A DNA stretch of 64,000 bases from [Pseudomonas] carboxydohydrogena. GTDB lineage: Bacteria > Pseudomonadota > Alphaproteobacteria > Rhizobiales > Xanthobacteraceae. The DNA lies in assembly GCF_029030725.1 (NCBI RefSeq), contig NZ_CP113162.1:1-64000 (forward strand), given 5' to 3'. The position numbers and the translations under genes are program-made. The notes under the pieces are model-generated. The model was not told where the DNA came from. It worked only from the letters and a program-made list of their open reading frames with translations, and made no database searches. Position 1 is the stretch's first letter; every line of letters starts with the position of its first letter. Positions 29,756 to 41,887 of this stretch are shown here, piece after piece.

Positions 29756-30433
29756 ATGTTTGCCACCTCCGAGACAACGGACCTCGATCGCGGTCCCCGG
29801 GCCAGGCCCGGGAGCGCGCGGACGTGCGCCGTCTCGCGGCAGGTGAAGGACACCGATGATCTGATCCGTTTCGTGCTCTCGCCCACGGGCGAGGTGGTCC
29901 CGGACGTGCGGCGCAAGCTGCCGGGCCGGGGGCTGTGGGTGTCGCTGTCGCGGGCCATGGTCGGTGAAGCGGCGAAACGCGGCCTGTTCGCCAAGGCGTT
30001 CAGGCGCGTCGTCACGCTGCCGCCGGACCTCGCGGCGCTGACCGATACCCTGCTGGCGCGCGGCGCGCTCGATGCGCTCGCGATGGTGGGCAAGGCAGGC
30101 GAAATCGTCTGCGGTTACGGCAAGGTCGAGGATGCGATCGCGGCCGGAGCGGCCGTGGCCCTGATCCACGCCAGCGACGGCGCGGACGACGGAATTCGCA
30201 AACTCGCCGCCAAATCGGCCGCCGCCGCGGGGAAAAACCCGCAAATGGCCGATTCACCAAGGATTCAGGGCTTCACAACCGACGAATTGGATTTGGCCCT
30301 TGGGCGCTCAAATGTGGTACATGCAGCCCTGCTTTCAGGGCCTGCGACGAAAACCTTCCTGTCCCGCTGGCGAACCCTCGACCGTTTTCGCAACGCGGAC
30401 GGCACGGGAGACGGCAAGACGGATGGCAACTAA
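29756..30433 (+). CDS. YlxR-type (DUF448) RNA-binding protein with L7Ae-like domain
   Basis: This 225-residue protein belongs to the YlxR family found between nusA and infB. The DUF448 domain (about residues 20-95) includes RTCAVSRQVKDTDDLIRFV and KLPGRGLWVSLSR, a positively charged surface thought to bind RNA. About residues 100-200 resemble the ribosomal L7Ae/L30e fold, which occurs in the alphaproteobacterial version. The ATG at 29756 follows nusA by 15 bp. An ATG at 29746 is in another frame. Function is linked to RNA polymerase or RNase P control in other species but is not established here. Confidence 0.88.
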   Translation: MFATSETTDLDRGPRARPGSARTCAVSRQVKDTDDLIRFVLSPTGEVVPDVRRKLPGRGLWVSLSRAMVGEAAKRGLFAKAFRRVVTLPPDLAALTDTLLARGALDALAMVGKAGEIVCGYGKVEDAIAAGAAVALIHASDGADDGIRKLAAKSAAAAGKNPQMADSPRIQGFTTDELDLALGRSNVVHAALLSGPATKTFLSRWRTLDRFRNADGTGDGKTDGN

Positions 30434-30474
30434 CGGGCCGCGTCGCGGCGCACCGAACGAGATTGGACTGTTGA

Positions 30475-33078
30475 ATGGCTGATACGAAAAACCCTGGCGA
30501 CAAGCCGCTGAGCGTCGGTTCGAAAACTCTGTCGCTGAAACCGCGCACGGAGACCGGCGTGGTGCGCCAGAGCTTCAGCCACGGCCGCAGCAAATCGGTG
30601 GTGGTCGAGAAGAAAACCAAGCGCCGCCTCGCGGGCGATGCCGCACCGGCCCCTGTCGCCGAGGCTCCTGCCGCGCCGAAGGCCCCTCCCGCCGCACCAC
30701 GCGCGCCCGCGCCGAAGGCTCCCGCCCGTCCCTCCGGGATGGTTCTGCGCACCCTGACCGATGACGAGCAAAGCGCGCGCGCTCACGCGCTCGCCGATGC
30801 ACGCGTGCGCGAGGAAGAAGAACGCCGCGCCGCGGAAGCGGAAGCCGCGCGCCGTAACACCAAGGAATACAAGGAGCAGCAGGAACGCGAGGCTGCCGAA
30901 GCCCGCCGCAAGGCCGAGGAAGAGCGCCATCGCGTCGAGGCCGAGGCCAAGGCCAAGGCCGAGCGCGAAGCCAAGAAGCGGTTCGGCGAAGCCGAGGCCA
31001 AGCCGGCTACGGCCACGGCTGCGGCGCCAGCCGCACGCGCCGGTGCACCGGCCGCGCGCGCCCCTGTCGCCGCCGACGGCTCCGATGAAGACGAGGCGCC
31101 GCGCGTCCGTCGCGGACCCGGCGGTGCGATCCGCGCCGTCACGCCACCGAAAACCACGCAGAAGCCCGGCCCCGCCAAGCAGCGCGGCCGCCTGACGCTG
31201 ACCACCGCTTTGAATGCCGACGACGTGCGCGAGCGTTCGATCGCCTCGTTCCGCCGCCGCACCCAGCGCCTGACCAAGGGCCATCAGTCGAACGAGCCGA
31301 AGGAAAAGCTGGTTCGCGAAGTCATCATTCCTGAAGCGATCACGTTGCAGGAACTGGCGAACCGCATGGCGGAGCGCTCGGTCGATCTCGTCAAGCTGCT
31401 GATGAAGCAGGGTCAGCTCGTCAAGATCACCGACACCATCGACGCCGATACCGCGCAGCTCATCGCCGAGGAAATGGGCCACACCGTCAAGCGCGTCGCC
31501 GCATCCGACGTGGAAGAAGGCCTGTTCGACGTCGCCGAGGACCGCGCTTCCGACACCACGCCGCGCGCGCCCGTCGTCACCGTCATGGGCCACGTCGACC
31601 ACGGCAAGACCTCGCTGCTCGACGCGTTGCGTCAGGCCAACGTGGTGTCCGGCGAAGCCGGCGGCATCACCCAGCACATCGGCGCGTATCAGGTGACCTC
31701 GCCCGAGAGCGGCAAGAAGATCACCTTCATCGACACCCCCGGCCACGCCGCGTTCACCGCGATGCGCGCGCGCGGCGCCAAGGTCACCGACATCGTCATC
31801 CTCGTCGTTGCCGCCGACGACGGCGTGATGCCGCAGACCATCGAGGCCATCAATCACGCCAAGGCCGCCAAGGTTCCGATGATCGTGGCGATCAACAAGA
31901 TCGACAAGCCGGATGCCAAGCCCGAGCGCGTGCGCACCGAATTGTTGCAGCACGAAGTCCAGGTCGAATCCTTCGGCGGCGAAGTTGTCGATGTCGAGGT
32001 CTCGGCCAAGAACAAGACCAATCTCGACAAGCTGCTCGAGATGATCGCGTTGCAGGCCGAACTGCTCGAACTCAAGACCAATCCGGATCGCCCGGCCGAA
32101 GGCACCGTGATCGAAGCCAAGCTCGATCGCGGCCGCGGCCCGGTCGCGACCGTGCTCGTGCAGCGCGGCACGCTGCGCGTCGGCGACATCATCGTCGCGG
32201 GCGCGGAAATGGGCCGCGTACGCGCCCTCATCAACGATCAGGGCCAGACCATTCAGGAAGCCGGGCCTTCGATGCCGGTCGAAGTCCTCGGCTTCAACGG
32301 CCCGCCGGAAGCCGGCGACCGCCTCGCGGTGGTCGAGAACGAAGCCCGCGCCCGTCAGGTCACCGAATATCGCGCCCACCAGAAGCGCGAGAAGTCGGCG
32401 GCGACCTCCGCAGGCATGCGCGGCTCGCTCGAACAGATGATGAGCCAGCTCAAGACCTCGGGCCGCAAGGACTTCCCACTGGTGGTGAAGGCCGACGTGC
32501 AGGGCTCGCTCGAAGCCATCATCGGCTCGCTCGACAAGCTCGGCACCGAGGAAGTCGCGGCGCGCATCCTGCATGCGGGCGTCGGCGGCATCTCGGAATC
32601 GGACGTCACGCTCGCGGAAGGTTTCAACGCCGCGATCATCGGCTTCTCCGTCCGCGCCAACAAGGAAGCGGCGGCGCTCGCCAAGCGCGACGGCATCGAG
32701 ATCCGCTATTACAACATCATCTACGACCTCGTGGACGACGTGAAGAAGGCGATGTCCGGCCTGCTCGCGCCGACGCTGCGCGAAACCATGCTCGGCAACG
32801 CGCAAGTGCTGGAGGTCTTCCATATCTCCAAGGTCGGCAAGATCGCCGGTTGCCGCGTGACCGACGGCACCGTCGAGCGCGGCGCCAATGTCCGCCTGAT
32901 CCGCGACAACGTCGTGATCCACGAGGGCAAGCTGTCGCAGCTCAAGCGCTTCAAGGACGACGCCAAGGAAGTCGTCGCCGGTCAGGAATGCGGCATGTCG
33001 TTCGAGAACTATCAGGACATGCGTCCTGGCGACGTGATCGAATGTTATCGCGTGGAGACCATTCAGCGCTCCCTGTAA
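30475..33078 (+). CDS. infB: Translation initiation factor IF-2
   Basis: This 867-residue GTPase places initiator tRNA on the 30S subunit. The first 290 residues hold an IF2 N-terminal segment and a long Ala-, Pro-, Glu- and Arg-rich low-complexity region. The GTPase domain begins near 365 with [12 protein letters not shown]. It continues with [16 protein letters not shown] and NKIDKPDAK. The beta-barrel and C-terminal tRNA-binding domains complete the protein, ending in [14 protein letters not shown]. Length is normal for an alphaproteobacterium. It is followed by a family A repeat and then rbfA. Confidence 0.97.
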   Translation: MADTKNPGDKPLSVGSKTLSLKPRTETGVVRQSFSHGRSKSVVVEKKTKRRLAGDAAPAPVAEAPAAPKAPPAAPRAPAPKAPARPSGMVLRTLTDDEQSARAHALADARVREEEERRAAEAEAARRNTKEYKEQQEREAAEARRKAEEERHRVEAEAKAKAEREAKKRFGEAEAKPATATAAAPAARAGAPAARAPVAADGSDEDEAPRVRRGPGGAIRAVTPPKTTQKPGPAKQRGRLTLTTALNADDVRERSIASFRRRTQRLTKGHQSNEPKEKLVREVIIPEAITLQELANRMAERSVDLVKLLMKQGQLVKITDTIDADTAQLIAEEMGHTVKRVAASDVEEGLFDVAEDRASDTTPRAPVVTVMGHVDHGKTSLLDALRQANVVSGEAGGITQHIGAYQVTSPESGKKITFIDTPGHAAFTAMRARGAKVTDIVILVVAADDGVMPQTIEAINHAKAAKVPMIVAINKIDKPDAKPERVRTELLQHEVQVESFGGEVVDVEVSAKNKTNLDKLLEMIALQAELLELKTNPDRPAEGTVIEAKLDRGRGPVATVLVQRGTLRVGDIIVAGAEMGRVRALINDQGQTIQEAGPSMPVEVLGFNGPPEAGDRLAVVENEARARQVTEYRAHQKREKSAATSAGMRGSLEQMMSQLKTSGRKDFPLVVKADVQGSLEAIIGSLDKLGTEEVAARILHAGVGGISESDVTLAEGFNAAIIGFSVRANKEAAALAKRDGIEIRYYNIIYDLVDDVKKAMSGLLAPTLRETMLGNAQVLEVFHISKVGKIAGCRVTDGTVERGANVRLIRDNVVIHEGKLSQLKRFKDDAKEVVAGQECGMSFENYQDMRPGDVIECYRVETIQRSL

Positions 33079-33115
33079 GTCCAAACCTTACGGGCGCATT
33101 GAAATAAACGGGGCT

Positions 33116-33204
33116 GTCATTGCCGGGCTTGACCCGGCAATCCACCGCCTGAAAGCTATACTTAAACAGAGAAGATGGATGCCCGGGTCAAGCCCGGGCA
33201 TGAC
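33116..33204. repeat. Dispersed intergenic inverted repeat, family A, between infB and rbfA
   Basis: The outer ends GTCAT and ATGAC are inverted. The left arm holds TTGCCGGG/CCCGGCAA and the right arm TGCCCGGG/CCCGGGCA, each with a five-base loop (CTTGA or TCAAG). It resembles 2749-2846 in layout. Its two hairpins sit inside the translation operon, so it may affect mRNA stability or polarity between infB and rbfA. Confidence 0.8.
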
Positions 33205-33229
33205 GCTTCTCATATCAGGAATTCAACTC

Positions 33230-33655
33230 ATGCCCCGTCACCAGCGCGGCAAATCTTCATCATCCGCACCGGGCGGCGGCTCGCAGCGCCAGTTGCGCGT
33301 CGGCGAACTGATCCGCCATGCCATCTCCGACATCCTTTCGCAGGGCGGCGTGCATGACGACACCCTGAGCGGCCACATCATCACCGTGCCCGAGGTGCGG
33401 ATGTCGCCCGATCTCAAGCTCGCGACCGTCTATGTGATGCCGCTCGGAGGGCACGACACGGATGCGGTGATCGCAGCACTCGCGCACAACAAGAAATTTC
33501 TGCGCGGCGAGGTTGCGCATCGCGTTAACCTGAAATTCGCACCTGATCTTCGCTTCCGCACCGACGAGCGATTCGACGAAGCGGAACGGATCGAGAAATT
33601 ATTGCGAACACCTGCGGTCCAGAAAGATCTCAACCACGATTCGGACGACACCTGA
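33230..33655 (+). CDS. rbfA: 30S ribosome-binding factor RbfA
   Basis: This 141-residue KH-like protein binds the immature 30S subunit and helps 16S rRNA maturation, notably in the cold. After a Ser- and Gly-rich N-terminus, [16 protein letters not shown] near residue 22 and the KH-fold segment [17 protein letters not shown] near 60 are typical. [25 protein letters not shown] forms the C-terminal strand and helix. The ATG at 33230 has AGGA upstream. The frame extends to 33179 but that part belongs to the repeat. The stop overlaps the truB start (TGATG). Confidence 0.95.
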   Translation: MPRHQRGKSSSSAPGGGSQRQLRVGELIRHAISDILSQGGVHDDTLSGHIITVPEVRMSPDLKLATVYVMPLGGHDTDAVIAALAHNKKFLRGEVAHRVNLKFAPDLRFRTDERFDEAERIEKLLRTPAVQKDLNHDSDDT

Positions 33656-34740
33656 TGACTGCAACACCCGCTCAGGGCACGCGCGAAGCGCCGCATGGCG
33701 ATTCGCACGCGGCCTCTGAAAAAAATATTTCGCCGGATACGCCCGCCCCGGATCGCGCGGACGGCAATCGTCCGCGCCAGAAGAAGCAGCAGGTCAAGCG
33801 CGACCGCCGCGACGTTCACGGCTGGGTCATTCTCGACAAGCCGGTCGGCATGACCTCGACCCACGCGGTCGCGGTGCTCAAGCGCCTGTTCAACGCCAAA
33901 CGCGTCGGCCACGCGGGCACGCTCGATCCGCTCGCATCCGGCGGACTGCCGATCGCGCTCGGTGAAGCCACCAAGACGGTCCCGTTCGTGATGGACGGCC
34001 GCAAGCGTTACCGCTTCACGGTGCGCTGGGGCGAGGAACGCGACACCGACGACGTCGAGGGCCGCCCGACCCAGACCTCGGACGCCCGCCCCTCCGCCGA
34101 GGCCATCCGGGCGCTGCTGCCCCAATTCACGGGCGTGATTTCGCAGACCCCGCCGCAGTTCTCGGCCATCAAAATCCAGGGCGAGCGCGCCTATGACCTC
34201 GCCCGCGACGGCGAAACCGTCGCGCTGCAGCCCCGCGAGGTCGAGATTCACGAATTAGTCCTTACAGAACAACCGGATACCGATCATTCGGTGTTCGAGA
34301 CCGAATGCGGCAAGGGAACCTATGTCCGGGCGCTGGCCCGGGACATGGGCCGCCTTTTGGGCTGTTACGGCCATATTTCGGCGCTCCGGCGCACCCAGTG
34401 CGGCCCGTTCATCGAGGACGACATGATTCCGCTGGCGGAATTGGAGGCTTTGTGCGATAGAGCCGCGTCTGGCGAGGGCAGCCTCGCCGACGCGCTTTTG
34501 CCCGTTGAGACCGCGCTGGACGACATCCCGGCACTGGCCGTCACTCGGGCGGATGCCGCAAGGCTTGCAAGAGGCCAGGCGGTTTTGTTGCGCGGACGGG
34601 ATGCGCCAATTCTAAACGGCACAGTCTATGTCACCGTCGGAGGAAGGCTTCTGGCCCTCGCCGAGATTGGCAATGGCGAACTCATCCCCAGGCGTGTGTT
34701 CAACCTCACCGGGCTCGTTGCGAACCCGGACCGCAGTTAA
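33655..34740 (+). CDS. truB: tRNA pseudouridine(55) synthase TruB
   Basis: This 361-residue enzyme converts U55 of tRNAs to pseudouridine. The catalytic motif appears as [19 protein letters not shown] near residue 86, where the Asp is the nucleophile. [18 protein letters not shown] near 55 and [16 protein letters not shown] near 165 are other TruB hallmarks. The first 50 residues are a charged extension not needed for the fold. The start overlaps rbfA by one base. rpsO follows after 11 bp. Confidence 0.96.
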   Translation: MTATPAQGTREAPHGDSHAASEKNISPDTPAPDRADGNRPRQKKQQVKRDRRDVHGWVILDKPVGMTSTHAVAVLKRLFNAKRVGHAGTLDPLASGGLPIALGEATKTVPFVMDGRKRYRFTVRWGEERDTDDVEGRPTQTSDARPSAEAIRALLPQFTGVISQTPPQFSAIKIQGERAYDLARDGETVALQPREVEIHELVLTEQPDTDHSVFETECGKGTYVRALARDMGRLLGCYGHISALRRTQCGPFIEDDMIPLAELEALCDRAASGEGSLADALLPVETALDDIPALAVTRADAARLARGQAVLLRGRDAPILNGTVYVTVGGRLLALAEIGNGELIPRRVFNLTGLVANPDRS

Positions 34741-34751
34741 GGATATTGACG

Positions 34752-35021
34752 ATGTCGATTACCGCAGAACGTAAAGCGGAAGTCATCAAGACCAATGCCA
34801 AGAAGGCCGGCGACACGGGTTCGCCGGAAGTTCAGGTTGCGATCCTCTCCGAGCGCATCGCCAACCTCACCGAGCATTTCAAGACCCACAGCAAGGACAA
34901 CCATTCCCGCCGTGGCCTCCTGAAGCTCGTCTCCACGCGCCGTTCGCTTCTCGACTACGTCAAGAAGAAGGACGAGGCGCGTTACAAGGCGCTGCTTGAG
35001 AAGCACAACATCCGCCGCTAA
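34752..35021 (+). CDS. rpsO: 30S ribosomal protein S15
   Basis: This 89-residue protein binds the central domain of 16S rRNA and forms a bridge to the 50S subunit. The full S15 pattern is present: [17 protein letters not shown] near residue 22, [20 protein letters not shown] near 41 and the C-terminal [12 protein letters not shown]. The ATG at 34752 is chosen over a TTG at 34746 in the same frame. It lies just after truB. The 297-bp gap to pnp suggests a separate signal or leader for pnp. Confidence 0.98.
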   Translation: MSITAERKAEVIKTNAKKAGDTGSPEVQVAILSERIANLTEHFKTHSKDNHSRRGLLKLVSTRRSLLDYVKKKDEARYKALLEKHNIRR

Positions 35022-35318
35022 AGCCGCGCTCCCGGCCGCCACCGGAGCGAACATCAATTCGCATCCGGCGACGGCCGACACTGTACGAACACGCAAAGCA
35101 TGGCTTGCTTGCGTGAAGCCCAGCAGCAATCCGGCGGCTGGGTCTGACGGGCAAGATGCCCGCACCATCGGAAGGATGGCAGCCATCGTAAAATCCAGAA
35201 GCCATGGCAGGATCGCCGGACGCTGACGCATCGCGCTCAACGTCTCGCAATCTTGCGCATGGCTTTTGCATTTTCCCGGCCGCGCCTGATTTTCCGAAAA
35301 CGATGAAAGAAAACTCGA
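35022..35318 (+). promoter_or_regulatory. rpsO-pnp intergenic region with hairpin-rich leader
   Basis: These 297 bases hold no convincing gene. Several short hairpins are visible, the clearest being CGGGCA-AGA-TGCCCG at 35148-35162 and a CATC/GATG pair soon after. pnp is known in enterobacteria to control itself through its leader RNA, so this region may be a structured pnp leader. That comparison is inference, and no sequence match was seen. Confidence 0.35.
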
Positions 35319-37463
35319 ATGTTTAATATCCATTCCGTCGAACTCGACTGGGGCGGACGTCCGCTCAAGCTGGAAACCGGCAAGGTCGCGCGTCAGGCCG
35401 ACGGCGCCGTGATCGCCACCTATGGCGAGACCGTCGTCATCGCGACCGTCGTCTCCGCCAAGACGCCGAAGGACGGCATCGACTTCCTGCCGCTCACCGT
35501 CAACTATCAGGAAAAGACCTTCGCGGCGGGCCGCATTCCCGGCGGCTACTTCAAGCGCGAGGGCCGTCCCTCCGAGAAGGAAACGCTGGTCTCCCGCCTG
35601 ATCGACCGTCCGATCCGCCCCTTGTTCATCAAGGGCTATCGCTGCGACACCCAGGTGATCGTCACCACGCTGTCGCACGACATGGAAAACGATCCGGACA
35701 TCGTCGCGATGGTCGCCGCTTCCGCCGCGCTGACGCTCTCGGGCGTTCCGTTCCAGGGTCCGGTCGGCGCCGCGCGCGTCGCGTTCGTCAACAACGAGTT
35801 CATCCTGAACCCGACGCTTGACGAGATGGCCGACACCCAGCTCGACCTCGTCGTCGCCGGCACCGCCGACGCGGTGCTGATGGTCGAATCCGAGGCCAAG
35901 GAATTGCCGGAAGAAGTCATGCTCGGCGCCGTGATGTTCGGCCACAAGCACTTCCAGCCGGTCATCAAGGCGATCATCGACCTCGCCGAGAAGGCCGCCA
36001 AGGAGCCGCGCGAGATCGAGACCATCGACAACAGCGAAATCGACAAGGGCATGCGCGCGGTCGGCGAATCCGAGCTGCGCAAGGCCTATGCGATCCCGGT
36101 GAAGCAGGATCGCTATGCGGCGGTCGGCGCGGTGAAGAAGAAGGTCATGGACCACTTCTTCCCCGAGGGTCAGGAGCCGAAATTCGACAAGCTCCGCGTC
36201 GCCGGCGTGTTCAAGGAACTGGAAGCCGACGTCGTCCGCAACAACATCCTCGACACCGGCGTCCGCATCGACGGCCGCGACGTCAAGACCGTCCGTCCGA
36301 TCGTGGCGGAAGTCGGCGTGCTGCCGCGCGCTCACGGCTCGGCGCTATTCACCCGCGGCGAAACCCAGGCGCTGGTCGTCACCACGCTCGGCACCGGCGA
36401 GGACGAGCAGTTCATCGACGCGCTCTCTGGCACGTACAAGGAGACGTTCCTGCTGCACTACAACTTCCCGCCCTTCTCGGTCGGTGAAACGGGCCGCATC
36501 GGCTCGCCGGGCCGCCGCGAAATCGGCCACGGCAAGCTCGCCTGGCGCGCGATCCATCCGGTCCTGCCGGCGCATCACGAGTTTCCGTACACGCTGCGCG
36601 TCGTCTCGGAGATCACCGAGTCGAACGGCTCCTCCTCGATGGCGACCGTCTGCGGATCGTCGCTGGCGCTGATGGATGCCGGCGTGCCGCTGAAGCGGCC
36701 GACCGCGGGCATCGCGATGGGCCTGATCCTCGAAGGCAAGCGCTTCGCGGTTCTCTCCGACATCCTTGGCGACGAGGATCATCTCGGCGACATGGACTTC
36801 AAGGTGGCGGGCACCGACAAGGGTGTCACCTCGTTGCAGATGGACATCAAGATCGCCGGCATCACCGAAGAGATCATGAAGATCGCGCTGACGCAGGCCA
36901 AGGACGGCCGCATGCACATCCTCGGCGAGATGGCCAAGGCCCTCACCGTCGCGCGTGCGGAGCTCGGCGAACATGCGCCGCGCATCGAGGTGTTGCAGAT
37001 CCCGACCGACAAGATCCGAGACGTGATCGGCACCGGCGGCAAGATCATCCGCGAGATCGTCGAGAAGACCGGCGCCAAGATCAACATCGAGGACGACGGC
37101 ACCGTGAAGGTCGCTTCCGCCAATGGCGAATCGATCCGCGCGGCGATCAAGTGGATCAAGTCGATCACCTCGGAGCCGGAAGTCGGCCACATCTACGACG
37201 GCACCATCGTCAAGGTGATGGAGTTCGGCGCGTTCGTGAACTTCTTCGGCCCCAAGGACGGCCTCGTTCACATCAGCCAGCTCGCGGCCAACCGCGTGCA
37301 GAAGACCTCCGACGTCGTCAAGGAAGGCGACAAGGTCAAGGTCAAGCTGCTCGGCCTCGACGATCGCGGCAAGGTCCGCCTGTCGATGAAGGCGGTCGAT
37401 CAGACCACCGGCGAGGACCTCGAGGCCAAGCAGAAGGCCGAGAACGCCCCGGCCGCCGAGTAA
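35319..37463 (+). CDS. pnp: Polyribonucleotide nucleotidyltransferase (PNPase)
   Basis: This 714-residue 3'-5' exoribonuclease degrades RNA by phosphorolysis and forms the core of the degradosome. Two RNase PH domains cover about residues 10-220 and 310-540. They are separated by a helical domain. The catalytic core includes [17 protein letters not shown] near residue 393 and [18 protein letters not shown] near 484. KH ([17 protein letters not shown] near 561) and S1 ([17 protein letters not shown] near 625) domains follow. A strong terminator ends the transcript. Confidence 0.97.
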   Translation: MFNIHSVELDWGGRPLKLETGKVARQADGAVIATYGETVVIATVVSAKTPKDGIDFLPLTVNYQEKTFAAGRIPGGYFKREGRPSEKETLVSRLIDRPIRPLFIKGYRCDTQVIVTTLSHDMENDPDIVAMVAASAALTLSGVPFQGPVGAARVAFVNNEFILNPTLDEMADTQLDLVVAGTADAVLMVESEAKELPEEVMLGAVMFGHKHFQPVIKAIIDLAEKAAKEPREIETIDNSEIDKGMRAVGESELRKAYAIPVKQDRYAAVGAVKKKVMDHFFPEGQEPKFDKLRVAGVFKELEADVVRNNILDTGVRIDGRDVKTVRPIVAEVGVLPRAHGSALFTRGETQALVVTTLGTGEDEQFIDALSGTYKETFLLHYNFPPFSVGETGRIGSPGRREIGHGKLAWRAIHPVLPAHHEFPYTLRVVSEITESNGSSSMATVCGSSLALMDAGVPLKRPTAGIAMGLILEGKRFAVLSDILGDEDHLGDMDFKVAGTDKGVTSLQMDIKIAGITEEIMKIALTQAKDGRMHILGEMAKALTVARAELGEHAPRIEVLQIPTDKIRDVIGTGGKIIREIVEKTGAKINIEDDGTVKVASANGESIRAAIKWIKSITSEPEVGHIYDGTIVKVMEFGAFVNFFGPKDGLVHISQLAANRVQKTSDVVKEGDKVKVKLLGLDDRGKVRLSMKAVDQTTGEDLEAKQKAENAPAAE

Positions 37464-37493
37464 GGCAAACGCTCCGGCAATCAAAAATTTGCG

Positions 37494-37522
37494 AAGAGGC
37501 GGCATTTTGCCGCCTCTTTTTT
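37494..37522 (+). terminator. Intrinsic terminator after pnp
   Basis: AAGAGGCGGCA and TGCCGCCTCTT form a perfect 11-bp stem with a TTT loop, followed by a T-run, 30 bp after the pnp stop. It marks the end of the rpsO-pnp transcription unit. Confidence 0.9.
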
Positions 37523-37612
37523 GTTGGGATACAGCAACGCCCGCAGCGGTGCTGGCGTAGCCTCACAAATCGCGCGACGATGGTCGCGCCGATCAATCAG
37601 GGAGACGTCCGC

Positions 37613-38362
37613 ATGATCCGCCTTTCCCGCCGTCATTTGTTCACCAGTGCCGCCGGCCTCGCCGCCGCTGCCGCCCTGCCCCGCCTCGCCTTCGCCCAAG
37701 CCGCCCCTGCCCCCGCCGCGTCCGCTGCCGCCGAGGGGCCCTTCAAGCTGCCGCCGCTGCCATACGCGACCAACGTGCTGGAGCCGCATATCGATGCGAA
37801 GACCATGGAAATCCACCACGACAAGCATCACGGCGCCTACGTCGCCAACATGAACAATTTCGCCAAGACCGCGCCGCAGCTCGGCACCACGCCGATCGAA
37901 ACCATCCTGTCCAACCTCGTCAACGTGCCGGACGCCATCCGCGTCGGCGTCCGCAACAATCTCGGCGGCCACGCCAACCACACGATGTTCTGGGAGATCA
38001 TGGGCCCGAACGGCGGCGCGCCGGCGGGCGAGGTGCTGGAGGCGATCAACCGCGACTTCGGCGATCTCGACAAGATGAAGACGGCGTTCAATACCGCAGG
38101 TGCCGGCCAGTTCGGCTCCGGCTGGGTGTTCGTCACCGTCACCAAGGACGGCAAGCTCAGCATCGAGGCGCTGCCCAACCAGGATACGCCGCTGATGTAC
38201 GGCAAGCGCGTGCTGCTCGGCAACGACGTCTGGGAGCACGCTTATTATCTGAACTATCAGAACCGCCGCCCCGATTATCTCAAGGCGTGGTGGAACGTGG
38301 TGAACTGGCAGAAGATCGGCGAACGCTACGCCGCAGCAAAAGCCGGGACGCTGACGCTCTGA
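37613..38362 (+). CDS. Fe/Mn superoxide dismutase with Tat signal peptide
   Basis: This 249-residue enzyme converts superoxide to hydrogen peroxide and oxygen. The N-terminus is a twin-arginine signal (SRRHLFTSAAG, then a hydrophobic stretch and an Ala-rich cleavage region around residue 29), so it is probably folded in the cytoplasm and exported. The mature part has the metal ligands in EIHHDKHHGAYV near residue 66, NHTMFWEIM near 122 and DVWEHAYYLNYQNRR near 205. Gly-Gln in GAGQFGSGW is typical. The ATG at 37613 has GGGAG about eight bases upstream. It stands alone between two terminators and upstream of oxyR/katG. Confidence 0.92.
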   Translation: MIRLSRRHLFTSAAGLAAAAALPRLAFAQAAPAPAASAAAEGPFKLPPLPYATNVLEPHIDAKTMEIHHDKHHGAYVANMNNFAKTAPQLGTTPIETILSNLVNVPDAIRVGVRNNLGGHANHTMFWEIMGPNGGAPAGEVLEAINRDFGDLDKMKTAFNTAGAGQFGSGWVFVTVTKDGKLSIEALPNQDTPLMYGKRVLLGNDVWEHAYYLNYQNRRPDYLKAWWNVVNWQKIGERYAAAKAGTLTL

Positions 38363-38380
38363 AGCGTTACGCCGAATGAC

Positions 38381-38408
38381 AAAAGGCGGCTGGTTTCAGC
38401 CGCCTTTT
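38381..38408. terminator. Bidirectional terminator between superoxide dismutase and oxyR
   Basis: AAAAGGCGGCTG and CAGCCGCCTTTT form a perfect 12-bp stem with a four-base loop. T residues end both strands of the stem, so it can terminate transcription from either side. The oxyR stop codon lies in its loop. Confidence 0.88.
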
Positions 38409-39319
38409 CTTTTGTCGCGGCGCGGCGCGAAACATTCCTTTACCAGATCGCTGAGAACCTGAAAGTCCTGCTTGCGCGGCGAGGTGCGGCGAAACACAAG
38501 GCCGATGCTGCGCCCCGGCTGCGGCTCCCTGAACCGCAATATCTTCACGCGCTCATCCCGCAATTCGACATCGGCGGCGATTTGCGGAATCAGCGTGATC
38601 CCATAGCCGCTCGCGACCATCTGCATCACCGTCGCAAGGCTGCTCGCGCCGAACGTCATGCCGCCCGCGTTGCGGCCGCCGGAAGCGGTGGCGCAAAACG
38701 CCAGCGCCTGATCGCGCAGACAATGGCCGTCCTCGAGCAGGATCAGGCGCTCCTGCTCGATGTCACCCGCCACGACGCGCTTTGTTTCGTCGCGCGGATC
38801 GTTCGCCGGCACCGCGAGCAGAAAGGGGTCATCGAACAGGGCCATGCTGTCGATGTCGTTCTCCTGCACCGGCAACGCCAGCATGGCGGCATCGAGCGCC
38901 CCGCTTTTCACCTCGTCCAGCATTTGCCGCGTCTGCGTCTCGCGCAACTCAAGTTGCAGGTCGGGAAAGCGCGCTTGCAGGAGCGGCAGGAATTTCGGCA
39001 GCGCGTAAGGCGCGAGCGAGGGAATCATGCCGAGCGTGAGCCGCCCCGCGAGCGGGCGCGCGCGATGGTGCGCGAAATCCACGAGGTCTCGCGCTTTCGC
39101 CAGCACGTCGTCAGCGCGCCTTGCGATTTCCCGTCCGGCATCGGTCAGCGTCACCGCGCCCGGACGGCGCTCCACCAGCGCCAGCCCCAGTTCCCCTTCG
39201 AGATCGCGGATCTGCATCGAGAGCGCGGGCTGCGTCACCGCGCACGCCTCCGCCGCGCGGCCAAAATGCTCATGCTGCGCCAGCGCGGCCAGATATCGCA
39301 GTTGTTTCAAGGTGATCAT
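38396..39319 (-). CDS. oxyR: Hydrogen peroxide-sensing LysR-type regulator OxyR
   Basis: This 307-residue LysR-type regulator is the peroxide sensor OxyR. The N-terminal winged helix opens with ITLKQLRYLAALAQHEHFG. The sensor domain contains LLEDGHCLRDQALAFC, in which Cys200 and Cys209 match the two redox cysteines that form the activating disulfide in E. coli OxyR. It is divergent from katG across 185 bp, the classical arrangement for peroxide-induced catalase-peroxidase. A near-perfect palindrome lies right at its start. Length is normal. Confidence 0.94.
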   Translation of the reverse strand: MITLKQLRYLAALAQHEHFGRAAEACAVTQPALSMQIRDLEGELGLALVERRPGAVTLTDAGREIARRADDVLAKARDLVDFAHHRARPLAGRLTLGMIPSLAPYALPKFLPLLQARFPDLQLELRETQTRQMLDEVKSGALDAAMLALPVQENDIDSMALFDDPFLLAVPANDPRDETKRVVAGDIEQERLILLEDGHCLRDQALAFCATASGGRNAGGMTFGASSLATVMQMVASGYGITLIPQIAADVELRDERVKILRFREPQPGRSIGLVFRRTSPRKQDFQVLSDLVKECFAPRRDKRKGG

Positions 39320-39322
39320 GCC

Positions 39323-39339
39323 GATCAGATTATCTTATC
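39323..39339. promoter_or_regulatory. Palindrome at the oxyR start, candidate OxyR site
   Basis: GAT-C-AGAT-T-ATCT-T-ATC is a 17-bp palindrome broken only at two paired positions and the centre. It also fits the LysR-type T-N11-A pattern as GAT-N11-ATC. It lies only four bases before the oxyR start codon and about 165 bp from katG, which fits autoregulation better than direct katG activation from this site alone. Confidence 0.55.
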
Positions 39340-39369
39340 AGGAGCCAAAGGCAATTCGACTAGACCTAA

Positions 39370-41694
<2,325 letters not shown>

Positions 41695-41720
41695 CATCGG
41701 CACCAGGCCGATCAAACACA

Positions 41721-41750
41721 AACCTCCGCGATTTTCGCGGAGGTTTTTTT
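41721..41750 (+). terminator. Intrinsic terminator after katG
   Basis: CCTCCGCG and CGCGGAGG pair around ATTTT, extended by AA/TT, and are followed by seven T residues. It begins 26 bp after the katG stop. Confidence 0.92.
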
Positions 41751-41757
41751 ATTCATA

Positions 41758-41801
41758 GCGTTTTCAAGCGAAGCGGGAACCGGTTCGCGTGAAGAAAACG
41801 C
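41758..41801. repeat. Dispersed intergenic inverted repeat, family D (GCGTTTTC type)
   Basis: GCGTTTTC and GAAAACGC are perfect 8-bp outer arms. Inner arms CGAAGCGG and CCGGTTCG pair with one mismatch. I recall very similar elements as frequent intergenic repeats in Bradyrhizobium and relatives. It lies between the katG terminator and the GST gene and is unrelated in sequence to families A and B. Confidence 0.7.
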
Positions 41802-41887
41802 GTCAGAAAATTGGTCCTTCTCGCTCTTGCCCTTTTTTGATGGTTGCCTCAAAGCATTCGCGACATTCCGTTCCGGAGGCTCCCATC

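Noticed and set aside
30430-33084. An 884-codon open frame on the minus strand opposite infB
   Set aside because: It mirrors the biased infB sequence (low-complexity His/Asp/Gly runs) and has no recognisable domain.
34996-35226. A 76-codon frame in the rpsO-pnp gap
   Set aside because: It overlaps the end of rpsO, lacks a ribosome-binding site and has no recognisable features.
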